A DNA stretch of 64,000 nt from Fulvia fulva (Eukaryota > Ascomycota > Dothideomycetes > Mycosphaerellales > Mycosphaerellaceae). Position numbers and translations under genes: made by a program. Location: the NCBI RefSeq assembly GCF_020509005.1, contig NC_063014.1, forward strand, positions 2,108,001 to 2,172,000. The letters are read 5' to 3'. Positions 35,626-44,699 of the stretch are shown piece by piece (the stretch's first letter is position 1; every line of letters starts with the position of its first letter). Under the pieces are notes generated by a model. It was not told the origin of the DNA and did not search any database. It saw only the letters and a list, made by a program, of their open reading frames with translations.

Positions 35626-36454
35626 TAGTACCTAGTATAGAAGGTTATCGCTAGTACAGTCGTAAGGGCCCGCGAATTAGTACTAGCGTATAAGGGCATT
35701 CGACCCGGAAACGAGCCGAACTACTAGGTAAGGGACGAATAGCTAGTAATACGATAGGAAGGTAAGAAGTCGTTTATAGAGCAACTATAGAAAGAGAGGT
35801 AGAACAACTAGGGTGTAGGGCATAGTAGACGCCCTTAGCTAGCGGGACAACCTAAGGAATAGTTAGCTACGAAATCCGCGGTTAAGCACCACCCGAAGCT
35901 TATCTACTACCGCCTTACGAGGGTATAGAGTAGTATAGCAACCTAACTACGAAGCGAACACATCGGCCTCTAGGGGTACCTATTATAGAGGAAGGTTCTA
36001 GAATACACGAATACTAGCTAGCCCTACGGCTATTACTCCTAGAATATACGGTACGTACTCCTCGTCTACCCGAGGTAGTCGCTAGGAAGGGGGGAGTAGA
36101 TAGTAAAGGCGAGGAACCGGACGATTAGGGCACTTCTTAATAACGTTAAGGACCTAGGGCGTATTACGAACTAGATACTAGAGAAGGGCTAGCTAGAATA
36201 GTACCGCCTAGTAGGAGTAGTATAGGAAGAGAGGATACGACGTAGCGCGACGAGACCGGCTAGGAGCGGGGGCTAATAGGGTAGTGATATAGACTACGTA
36301 CGTTTAGAGGGAAAGCTAATCTAGATAAGGAGAAGTCGGGGGCGGGAAGGGTTTTCACCTATTCGGGTTTCCCTTTATATATAATAATAGATATATACCT
36401 ATATAGCCCGAGTAGGGTTCTAGAACAGGGGAATGACAAATCTATCTATCTATA
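35626..36454 (+). mobile_element. LINE copy 2, 3' end
   Basis: After the second tagta, the LINE continues as in copy 1 from about 2292: the end of ORF2 with the Cys/His motif, the 3' UTR and a (TCTA)n tail at about 36440-36454. Confidence 0.92.
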
Positions 36455-36792
36455 TATACAAAAGTTTGTCGTAAATTATCGACGTCGATAAGCGCTAAGA
36501 CTTTGCTATTCTTTGCTCTCGGGAAAATAGACTCTTAGTATAAGTTATAGTATTTTAAGGCACGTATTCGATTAGGTATATATAGGCGAGCATTTAAGTA
36601 TATATATTACTATATATAAGCGCTTCGTTATTGCCTAATATACTGTTTTGTTTAAAACGTCGCGGTTTAACGCGACGATCGAGGAAGTCGAGTGCACTAG
36701 GTGTTTATGCTAGCGTTCTACACGCTTGGATCGCGACAACTGCCACCTACATGCTACATGTCAACAACAACTCCATCGCCATTACCGCTACC
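36455..36792. other. AT-rich border between repeats and gene island
   Basis: The sequence is TpA-rich like the repeats up to about 36700, then changes to gene-like composition. A 16-bp palindrome, ttatcgacgtcgataa, lies at 36476-36491. It matches no element in the window. The last part is probably the 5' UTR and promoter of the palmitoyltransferase gene; an in-frame ATG at 36751 is an alternative start. Confidence 0.6.
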
Positions 36793-38341
36793 ATGAGCCT
36801 CGCGGAGCTGCCCGACCTGCAGAGGCTGTCGCCGCCCGGAGTGACTCTCCTCGTTGCCTTCCTGGCCCTCACCTCGCAGTGGCTGTTCCATTACATCGAG
36901 CCTGGTCCCTTACGCAAAGGCGACGCGTGCCTCTTCAACGCGCTGGTCGCGTGCCTGCTCGTATGTTACTGGCGAACATGTTTCACCGACCTCGGCAGGA
37001 TACCCAAGGACTGGAGTGAGTCCGTGAGTAACGACAGCAATCTTCCCAAACTCGTGGAACTGGACAGCACAGCGCAAAGCAATCGGTGGTGCAGGAAGTG
37101 CGAGGCCTTCAAGCCGCCCAGGGCACATCACTGTAAGACGTGTAAAAGGTCAGTCATTCCCATCATGTTTGATGGCGGGTAGACATCTGACGATGAAAGA
37201 TGTGTGGCGAAGATGGACCACCACTGTGTGTGGACAGGTAGGCAGCGTGGTCTTTTCATTTGCAAACGCCAAGTAACATCTCTTTCAGCTAATTGCGTTT
37301 CCCATGTCACGATTCCGCATTTCATTCGCTTTTTGTGCTACACGGTCGTGTCCATGACCTATCTGGAGTACTTCCTTTACGTTCGAGCTGCACTGCTATG
37401 GGAAAAGAGAGCATTGCCCAGTGTACGTCATCTTCCCATGGAATCAGACTTGCTTTGACTGACCATCCCGAAAAGTACCTCGGACCATCAGCCTTCCAAC
37501 TCGGACATCTGTTCGCTCTAGTCGGCATCAATTCACTGATCCTCTTTGCCCTCACACTACTGCTGATCCGCACGTTGTGGTCACTGGCCGTCAACACCTG
37601 GACCATCGAGGGCTGGGAGATCGAACGGCACCACACTCTTTTGCGCAGAGCGCGTGTCCTCGGCGGTTATCTCGAGGGCCCAGACGGTATCAAAGTACGC
37701 ATAGACCACCAAGAGTTCCCATGGGATGTGGGCATCTGGACCAACATCTGCCAAGGAATGGGCACTTCGAATCCACTCGCGTGGCTCTGGCCGTTCGCGC
37801 AAAGCCCAAGCGGGGAGAGTGGGCTTTCTTACCCCCACAACGAGATTGATGGTAGGCGAACAGCCACCCTGCATCGATTGTCTACTGACTGCCATCAGAC
37901 CCAAGCAAGCCATGGCCTCCACCCGACCCGGACAGGCTGTTTCGAGTACCGCGCAGGACCTTCAAAGGAGATGGCTTCACGAAGCCCTGGGACATGAACG
38001 AATTCCGCAAACGTCAAGAAGCTGATACAGCTCGCTACGCCGACGTTCATGACGAGTATGTTGTCCGCCGCAAAACTTTCCACGAGCGACTGGAAGAAGC
38101 GCAACGACAGTCGTCAAGGTCACACCACGAGGAAAATGATGAAGACGCAGTGGAGGATGACTCTGAGCCCGAGCCTGAAGAGCCTCGTGGCAGACCGTCT
38201 AAGAAGGATGAAGGCGAGGAGTCTTGGCGAAACAAGGAAGGAGAACGTCTGGCGGACTTTGGTGTTGATGAGGATGCAGAGTTCTATGATGAGGATGATT
38301 TGCCGCTTGCTGAGTTGATGCGGCGTCGTCAAGCTCAATAA
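36793..38341 (+). CDS. pfa4: DHHC palmitoyltransferase, Pfa4-like
   Basis: Predicted S-palmitoyltransferase of the ER/Golgi membranes, attaching palmitate to protein cysteines. Five exons (36793-37148, 37200-37237, 37289-37422, 37476-37851, 37899-38341) splice in frame with GT-AG introns of 47-53 bp and give 448 residues. The cysteine-rich domain has C100, C103, H113, C114, C117 and C120, then DHHC at 125-128, followed by NCVSHVTIPHFIRF as in Pfa4 proteins. The usual proline after DHHC is valine. Two membrane segments lie before the domain (about 15-35 and 50-65) and two after it. The C-terminus is acidic and charged (EENDEDAVEDDSEPEPEE). The start is the ATG in taccatgag; an ATG at 36751 is also in frame. 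The DHHC identity is firm; the Pfa4 assignment is from overall pattern. Confidence 0.88.
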
Positions 38342-38801
38342 GCGTATGGCTACAGAGATCAGATGTGCCGAACATTTGCGTCCTATGACTTGGGAAGGCC
38401 CTACGAGGTGCGTCCACAGGTCCCGCCGACGTTCAGGCCGAGACTGGCTATCGCCGCTAGTTCGAAGCGGTCGCTACTTCTGTGGTGCCGCAAGCAACGA
38501 TTGAAGCAAATTGGTGGGAAATGACGGACGGCGATCGATGTCCCAAGCATCCTTCCTTTGCAACCGGCTAGCGCCTTCTGGATGTATCGAAGAGCTGACG
38601 ATACAACGAAGCCGGACCTGATGATCCCATCTTCTGCAACAATACAAGGCCGAGCATATCTTCTTGCACTTCATCGATACCGCGCCGTCGATTCCGACAT
38701 TGCCTACCACAATATGCCTTGCCCCAACCCAAACCACACACACACACACACACACACACACCTGGCCCCGGCCAGGGGGAACCGAACGAGAGGAGCTCAT
38801 C
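38342..38801. other. Intergenic spacer with (CA)13 microsatellite
   Basis: Holds a 26-bp CA repeat at 38735-38760 just upstream of the next gene. The next gene's frame stays open through it but has no ATG there. No other feature seen. Confidence 0.7.
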
Positions 38802-39617
38802 ATGAATAAATGCGAGAACAGGTGCGATTACTGCCCGGGTAAAAAGGACTCCGCGGGAGGTCTCTACGCAAATGCCAAGCAGCTTCGGAGCCACGTCATG
38901 AACGTGCATATCCAGAAAGACATCGACTATGGGCACATCACGCTCACCAACGCATTCGCAAGCTCGAAAAAGAAAAAGGCAAGCACCGTCCCGAAGGACC
39001 TCGAGGACTCAGACAGCCCTGGTCAACCCGCAGCGCGCAAGAAAAGTACTGGGGCGCTCATGCCCTTCAACGCAGCAGAATCGGTACTGAACAATACTCA
39101 TCGCGCATTACGTCTTCACGAAAACGATCGAGAAAACTTTCGTAACCTCGTACATGCTCACCTCAAGGAGACGACTGATCTGGACACTCTCGTCAACCAT
39201 CCCAAAGCCAGTCGCAGAGTTCTCCTGACCGAAACTGTGAACGATTTCCTCGTGACTCGTGCTCCTTGGCTTTGGCGACCACTCATCGGAAGTCGCAAGC
39301 ATCTTTCTCAGAAAGAAGACTTGGTGGTCTGGGGCGGCGCGGACGGTGGAGCGCGTAACCGCGTAACGGGTCCGATTGGTTCTGTGGATACCATCATGGT
39401 CCGGCAGCGGCGTCGGCATTGGACAGACCACAACCCAGGCTTGGAATTGACCGACCAGATGATGAAGGTCGAGTCTGACCTGGGACTGTGGACTCTTGGG
39501 TACTTCATGGCTCTAATTGACCTTCTAGCAAATGGTGAGGAGATCGACGGGGAAGAAGAGGCTTCGGACGAGGACGCGTTGATGGCGAAGATCCTGAAGG
39601 AGAAGAACGAGGCGTAG
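38802..39617 (+). CDS. Unknown protein with N-terminal zinc-finger-like motif (271 aa)
   Basis: I do not recognise the family. The first 35 residues hold CDYC followed by LRSHVMNVH, a C2H2-like pattern with a longer than usual spacing (19 rather than about 12 residues). A lysine-rich segment follows (SSKKKKAS), then a middle region with WLWRPLIGSRKHLSQKEDLVVWGG and an acidic end (EEIDGEEEASDEDA). No signal peptide or membrane segment is seen. The start is the ATG at 38802; the frame is open to 38664 upstream but only from a TTG, across the CA repeat. No intron is needed. It could be nucleic-acid binding, but that rests on the weak finger only. Confidence 0.65.
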   Translation: MNKCENRCDYCPGKKDSAGGLYANAKQLRSHVMNVHIQKDIDYGHITLTNAFASSKKKKASTVPKDLEDSDSPGQPAARKKSTGALMPFNAAESVLNNTHRALRLHENDRENFRNLVHAHLKETTDLDTLVNHPKASRRVLLTETVNDFLVTRAPWLWRPLIGSRKHLSQKEDLVVWGGADGGARNRVTGPIGSVDTIMVRQRRRHWTDHNPGLELTDQMMKVESDLGLWTLGYFMALIDLLANGEEIDGEEEASDEDALMAKILKEKNEA

Positions 39618-39989
39618 ATCGGGGTGCTGAGTTATTCCTCGACTGCTTAGCTACAAGTGATAGCATTTGGGGTGTCGTTTGCAGTGTGTCTCTTTGCCCT
39701 ATCATGCAAAACAAGTTGTAGCCACAGCCAGGGGAGGGCGCATATAGCTATGTAGCTGCGGTCGTTCCTTCCTCATCGTGAAGCTTGGCAACGGTTACAG
39801 CTCCCAGGTCCAACGGTTGGTGCTTCACGAAGCATAAGAGAATTTCTTGCTTCAGGATGAACTCTTCCAGCTTTGCATGTGCCTGTCCGCCCGCCTGCCT
39901 GTCTGCCACACTCAAAGCTGCACCTGAAGTGAATCACGCACTCACACAGTTCTAACCATTTTAAATGTACAGAAGCCGAATAAGCAGCA
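39618..39989. other. Intergenic spacer
   Basis: Between two plus-strand genes. No feature seen. Confidence 0.6.
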
Positions 39990-40757
39990 ATGTCGACCAC
40001 ATCAGATGAAGGCGACGCCAGCTCAAGCGACTCCAGTCCACAGACGACGCCGGAGAAATTCAAGATGAGCAAGAAGCAGAGATTGGAGAAGTGGAAGAGA
40101 GTGGGTGAATCTGGTGGCGTTGGGATCTTGGAGAAGGCCAGAGCGAGGTTGCGCGCCATGAAACCCAAGGGCGACGAGCAGTCCTCAAATCCGCCAAAGG
40201 CTCAGCCAGCAGCACAGACAGTTCCACCCGCCTCGAAGCAGCCCGTCACGTCCCTCCCTCAGCGCGCGCCATCGAAGGTCGTCAAGCCAGCTCAGCGGCC
40301 AGCCTCCAGACCATCGACTCGACCGGCCACCACTTTGCCAAGCAACATCGACAGCGGTAACGCCGCGCGCGCCATCGCAGCATTTCGACAAGAACAGCGC
40401 CGCAAGCTCCCGCCAAAGGGCATCTTCACCGCACCGCAGCCAGGCTTGAAGCGAGTCATGCCAATCCCGGTCCATGCGCCACCGCCGCCGCTTCAGCAGT
40501 ATCGAAATCCGCTCGCCAATGCATACTGGTCGTACATACCTGCCATGCGTGAAGGTAATCCGGTATCCGGCCTTTCGTCCGCGCCATCATTCATGATGAA
40601 TCCTCTTCATGTTCCACAAGAGGAGCGTGTTGCTGAGCTTGTGCGGTTGCATGAGCAGTATCAACAGACTGGAGAGATTGGCGGACTACCAATAGCGACG
40701 CCAAAACAGCAGAGAGGTCCAGGAGTGGCGCGCGGAGGATACTATCAGTGGCACTGA
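39990..40757 (+). CDS. Unknown low-complexity protein with DSSP and GGLP motifs (255 aa)
   Basis: Family not recognised. The N-terminus is serine-rich with an SSSDSSP motif near residue 12, then a basic stretch (KMSKKQRLEKWKR). The middle is proline/alanine/serine-rich (about 60-120), followed by a short helix-like AARAIAAFRQEQRRK. The C-terminus has ELVRLHEQYQQTGEIGGLP followed by a glycine-rich tail. The TG-x-x-GGLP ending and the DSSP start both recur in the gene at 58003-60015. A single exon from the ATG at 39990. It lies 108 bp from the convergent RWD gene. Probably intrinsically disordered. Confidence 0.65.
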   Translation: MSTTSDEGDASSSDSSPQTTPEKFKMSKKQRLEKWKRVGESGGVGILEKARARLRAMKPKGDEQSSNPPKAQPAAQTVPPASKQPVTSLPQRAPSKVVKPAQRPASRPSTRPATTLPSNIDSGNAARAIAAFRQEQRRKLPPKGIFTAPQPGLKRVMPIPVHAPPPPLQQYRNPLANAYWSYIPAMREGNPVSGLSSAPSFMMNPLHVPQEERVAELVRLHEQYQQTGEIGGLPIATPKQQRGPGVARGGYYQWH

Positions 40758-40865
40758 AGGGAGTACCATACCACCGACTATGCCTGCCGCGGTTTGGAGG
40801 AGGATCGATAGGAACGAAGCATAACAGTGCACGAAGCGCTCCGCAGGAAACTCAGCTCAATGCAT

Positions 40866-41732
40866 TCACATGAGCACCCTTCCCACAACCCCTTCCAATC
40901 CCCTTTCCACCAACCACGCCTCCAGCGCTCTCATATCCCCTCTATTACTCCTCTCCCCTCGCTTATCCAACTTGTCCGTAGTCTCCTCCATTCCCTCAAA
41001 CACCCTCCTCACATCCTGCGTTTCCCTATGCCGTTCAGACACTTTCTTAAGCTGAGACGGGATATCCCCCCAACTTCCCGTCTTGATATACTTCATGTAA
41101 TCATCTATATCCTGCGCGCCACCCTCCAGACACAGAATTCCGGGCTTGCCGGCGAGGAGGAAGCCGGTGAGGCTGTAGGTGGGAGCAATCGTTACGATGT
41201 CGTTGCGTTTTTGCCGGGTGCTGATGGAGGGGAAGTAGAGGCAGACGCGGACGAGGGGCTTTGGAACGCCATTCGGGTCGGATGCGGGTGGTCGGCAGAC
41301 GGTGGAAAGGGCGCTGAGCTGGAGGCTGGCTTGGTCGCGGATATGGTCGATGGCGGAGGAGAGGTCGGAGGAGGGCATGTTGGTTGAGAGCTGGGCTGTT
41401 TCTGCGCGGGTGAGCCAGGAGGGCTGGATTGGGCGCACTCTGCTTGCGGCGAGATCACTGTCTACACGGCTGCTGATGTTCATGGGTATGGAGATGTTCA
41501 TTGAGATCTCTTTCGCATCGCATTCGCTCACCGGGAGCGTGAGGCGCAGGCTTATCTCTTCAGGAACGGCAGGTGCGGTGCCACTTGGATTCTCGCACCA
41601 TACTCGGCATTGTTCGAGGATCTTGTCAGTCTCCTCTTCTACCTTCAGCTCTTCTGGTGAGTACATGGCACGCAACAGCTCGATCTGATGTAGCTGAGAC
41701 TCGAGCATCTCAATGGAGGCTGTGCTTGCCAT
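40866..41732 (-). CDS. RWD and DUF1115 domain protein (RWDD2-like, 288 aa)
   Basis: An N-terminal RWD domain (about 5-130) starts with LHQIELLRAMYSPEELKVEE, the usual RWD opening. A C-terminal DUF1115 block follows (about 185-270), with FLLAGKPGILCLEGG, DIDDYMKYIKTGSWGDIP and KKVSERH. This pair is the layout of RWDD2 proteins, whose function is poorly known; RWD domains generally bind proteins. The start is ATG at 41732 (MASTASIEML); the frame is open upstream to 41822 but only from a TTG. No intron is needed. It is convergent with the preceding gene. Confidence 0.85.
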   Translation of the reverse strand: MASTASIEMLESQLHQIELLRAMYSPEELKVEEETDKILEQCRVWCENPSGTAPAVPEEISLRLTLPVSECDAKEISMNISIPMNISSRVDSDLAASRVRPIQPSWLTRAETAQLSTNMPSSDLSSAIDHIRDQASLQLSALSTVCRPPASDPNGVPKPLVRVCLYFPSISTRQKRNDIVTIAPTYSLTGFLLAGKPGILCLEGGAQDIDDYMKYIKTGSWGDIPSQLKKVSERHRETQDVRRVFEGMEETTDKLDKRGERSNRGDMRALEAWLVERGLEGVVGRVLM

Positions 41733-42518
41733 CGCCCGGGCCGGGGCGCTTAGAGGGTACGCTCGAGTGCTCGCAAGCTCGCACGTGGCAACCCTCACCG
41801 CGCGCCCTTCGCTCAATAACAATCAGACTCTGTCACCTTCGAAGCGCTGCGAACGGGAAGGTCTTCGAAGGGGTCGAAGGGGAAGGGGAAGGTCCGTACT
41901 TGGTAGGGGTGGGTCTTAGGATAAAGGCCATCGCTAACAAATTCAAGCTATCGTCTAATTGGCTACAAAAGAACCTGTTTCCGCACAAGAAACAGCATGC
42001 TCCATAGGGCAAGCAAAGTCCTTCAGGGCATGCCGTAAGACTTGTCAATAATCGTAGCTATGCCGAAGATTTCTCTTCTTGACCTCGCCGATCGCACGAG
42101 CGATCACTCATCTGGTCGGCGCCCGGCATTGCAACGACACCTGCCTAAAGTGCTAACTCCTGACGGGTTCAATTTCCGACATCGTCTTAGCGCTCCTCAA
42201 CATGAGCCAAACTTCCAAAGTAAGGCTGTGCAGAAGCAGATACTGAGCAGTAGCTGTCCTAAGCAAGTGAAACAGACGCGCGGAACGGGTTCGTCTACCG
42301 CTCGTCAAACAAACCCAGGCTGAGTAGTAAAGACCTTTTTGTGTGAGGTAGCACCTCGGGGAGGGATGAACATGCTGAGCCTCGTATTGTTCAATTCTGC
42401 TGTGAATAGCACGTCGTCAGCTTTGATACTCAGACAAACATAAACCGAAGCACACCCGGGCCCTCACTGTGCAGGACGACCAAGCCCCGATCACCAACCC
42501 AAACAATCAACCACAACC
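41733..42518. other. Intergenic region
   Basis: Promoters of the RWD gene and the secreted-protein gene. A 93-codon open frame at 42042-42323 has no recognisable features and is not called. Confidence 0.6.
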
Positions 42519-42794
42519 ATGAAGTCCTCGACTCTGCTCATCGCACTTCCCCTCGCAGTTTCCGCCTCAGTTCCCACCATCTTCAGCGGCTGCAATTACA
42601 AGCCCATCGGCGTGGAGCCTTGGTACAACTGCAACGAGCAGAACGGGGGGTCGGACCCTTGTGCTGAGCAACAGGATTGCTACATGGCCTGCGGCAGTGC
42701 GGGCTCCAACGACAAGAAGGATGACTTCGTTATTGTCGCCGAGTGGAATGGCAATTCTCAGGGTACCTGCAACTGCAAGTGTTACCTGAAGTAG
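42519..42794 (+). CDS. Small cysteine-rich secreted protein (91 aa), effector-like
   Basis: A typical signal peptide covers about residues 1-18 (MKSSTLLIALPLAVSAS). The mature part has eight cysteines (25, 38, 48, 54, 58, 84, 86, 88), an even number fit for four disulfides, with a CNCKC cluster close to the C-terminus. Short length, secretion and cysteine content are typical of apoplastic fungal effectors and antimicrobial-like proteins, but no named family is recognised. The ATG has a good context (cacaaccatga). Single exon. A role with a host is inference only; nothing here shows the lifestyle of the organism. Confidence 0.8.
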   Translation: MKSSTLLIALPLAVSASVPTIFSGCNYKPIGVEPWYNCNEQNGGSDPCAEQQDCYMACGSAGSNDKKDDFVIVAEWNGNSQGTCNCKCYLK

Positions 42795-44007
42795 ATTGCG
42801 CGAAGGAACGTATGTCAGGGACAGTGGCAGAGGAGAAAGGCAGTAGATGAAGGGGGTTAAGGTTGGAGGCAGAGACTCATCGTATGTGAGACCGTCTGAT
42901 TGGTATGCAGGATCATGCTGACGTTCCGTGTCCAGATCCCCGATGTTCTGTCCTGAACTATATCTCAACCGAAGAAGGATATGTGAAGACATCATGCCAT
43001 GGCTTGGAAAACAATACATGTATCTGATTCGGATTGGTTCAACATCACGAGGCTCCGTGTTCGCTCAACTCCATGCCTTCTGCGATATTCCCCATGCTGA
43101 TCCAGCGGATGGACTTTGGCCTCTCTCGGAAGTTCAACTCTAGATCCTCTGTCATCTTACAGCTTACCATACCGACTGCTCGCCGGTCTTGCTCTTTCTC
43201 TTCACTAAGCTACTTTTCCGAGCAGCCATAGTTCTTCTGTCAAATACTTCTTGGCAATGGCGTGCGTCATCTCACTGGCTGCTAACCAATTCTAGGCAAT
43301 GGCGTGTGAGGTCATCTGATAGTCGTCGTCTTCCAGTACGAGGGATCTGGAGCGGAAGGACTCGTGTTATTCGATCCGTCGTGGCACTGTACTCAGATCA
43401 TGACGAGGCCCATAAGCTGCCAAGCATGGCCGAGCGGATGAGTGCACTTTCCTGCCTTCGAAGCCGATCAACAGTTGCCCTCAAACGACGTCCAAACAGC
43501 CCGATCGCAATAGCCCGTCTCGATGTTGGAGCTCAAATGTTGTCGTTGATAGATTTGAAGTCCAGAACCGTTTGTCAAAGGGTCGTTTTTGGTGGTTGTA
43601 CTTGTGGGAAAATAACAGACTTTGTTCCTGCAAACTCTATTGTCAGCGAGAATAGCATCATGTGCAAGGCTGGCCTGCCGAACCAATTCAAGGATTCTGT
43701 CAGCCGCACACGCAATTGTACGCAGCACGTCCTTTGTTCTGCTATTCTTACAGCATGGGCAACATCGTACTGACACCATGTGGGCAGTTTCCCAAGAATG
43801 GATGACAGTAAAGATCCGGCCGCCTCCAGAGGCTGTGCAATACTTGCTGGCGATGGTACATATAAGAGGCGTAGGTGAGTACGACGGAAAGAATATCGCA
43901 AACACAGCATTCAAGCAGCAGCACAAAGCGTCTCAAATCATCTCATCTCCACATACCAGCAGCGCAAATCTTCATACCACAACACCACCCACCAAACCAA
44001 CACCAAG
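42795..44007. other. Intergenic region between the two secreted-protein genes
   Basis: Open frames of up to 194 codons overlap on both strands (43189-43773 plus, 43468-43926 minus), but neither shows domains or coding character I can support. A decayed gene is possible. Nothing else seen. Confidence 0.5.
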
Positions 44008-44340
44008 ATGTACACTTCAGCCATCATTCTCTCAACGCTCTTCGCCTCAGCTCTCGCAGCTCCAACAGAAAAGCGTCAAGCCGGCATCACCATCGACTTC
44101 ATCGGCGGCCCCGCAAGCTACAGCTTGACCATCCCACAAGACGGCAGCTGGGTTCCCACGAACAGCGACCTCAACATCTCCAAGCTGAGGTCTTCCGCCA
44201 ACATTCTCCAGATCTGCCAGTTCCAGACCAACCCCCCACCAGCTCAGGCTGCTGCAGCCGTATATGTTCCAAGCGACGATGGCGCTATTGATGTTGGGCC
44301 ACCACAGCCGATTGTTGCTGTTAGCTGCTCGGGATACTAG
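44008..44340 (+). CDS. Small secreted protein with Kex2-like site (110 aa)
   Basis: A signal peptide of about 17 residues (MYTSAIILSTLFASALA) is followed by APTEKRQAG, in which KR is a likely Kex2 cleavage site giving a mature protein of about 87 residues. The mature part is rich in small and polar residues with only two cysteines (in ICQFQ and VSCSGY), which could form one disulfide. No family is recognised. Single exon, with context accaagatgt at the start. It lies 1.2 kb from the 8-cysteine secreted protein in the same orientation, but the two are not similar. Confidence 0.78.
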   Translation: MYTSAIILSTLFASALAAPTEKRQAGITIDFIGGPASYSLTIPQDGSWVPTNSDLNISKLRSSANILQICQFQTNPPPAQAAAAVYVPSDDGAIDVGPPQPIVAVSCSGY

Positions 44341-44699
44341 GATGGATGTGTTGATGTAATAGAGACATGAGGTGATGATTGTGTGATTGGATGTGCATGG
44401 AAAGCGAGCATTTGTTTGGGATGCATGTATGTGGTCGTAGTATGAGGCATTGCGAATTGGTAGAGCATGAAACGAATTCCTCCGTCGAAGAACAATCCTG
44501 TAAAAACGTGGAACGTCATGTCGTGTGACCAAGTGATGATTTACGGCGAAGGACTGACATCTACATTGAATAATTATTCTGTAAGCAGGCACCGCAGTGA
44601 TCGATTTGCCGATTTGATACAGCTGCCTTCAATCATCAACAGATCCAAACGCAACCAACTTTTCGTTGACGACGATATAACACACAACGCACATACGGT
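44341..44699. other. Convergent intergenic spacer
   Basis: Lies between the stop codons of the secreted-protein gene and the thiamine-diphosphate enzyme. No feature seen. Confidence 0.6.

Noticed and set aside
38664..38801. Upstream extension of the zinc-finger-like gene through the CA repeat
   Set aside because: The only start is TTG and the added residues are a Thr-His repeat from a microsatellite.
42160..42180. tRNA B-box-like sequence ggttcaatttcc
   Set aside because: No matching A box, acceptor stem or cloverleaf around it.
42042..42323. 93-codon plus-strand frame
   Set aside because: No domain, signal peptide or coding character; it lies in a promoter region between two supported genes.
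43189..43926. Overlapping frames on both strands between the secreted-protein genes
   Set aside because: Neither shows a recognisable domain, and overlapping opposite frames cannot both be real; kept as intergenic.
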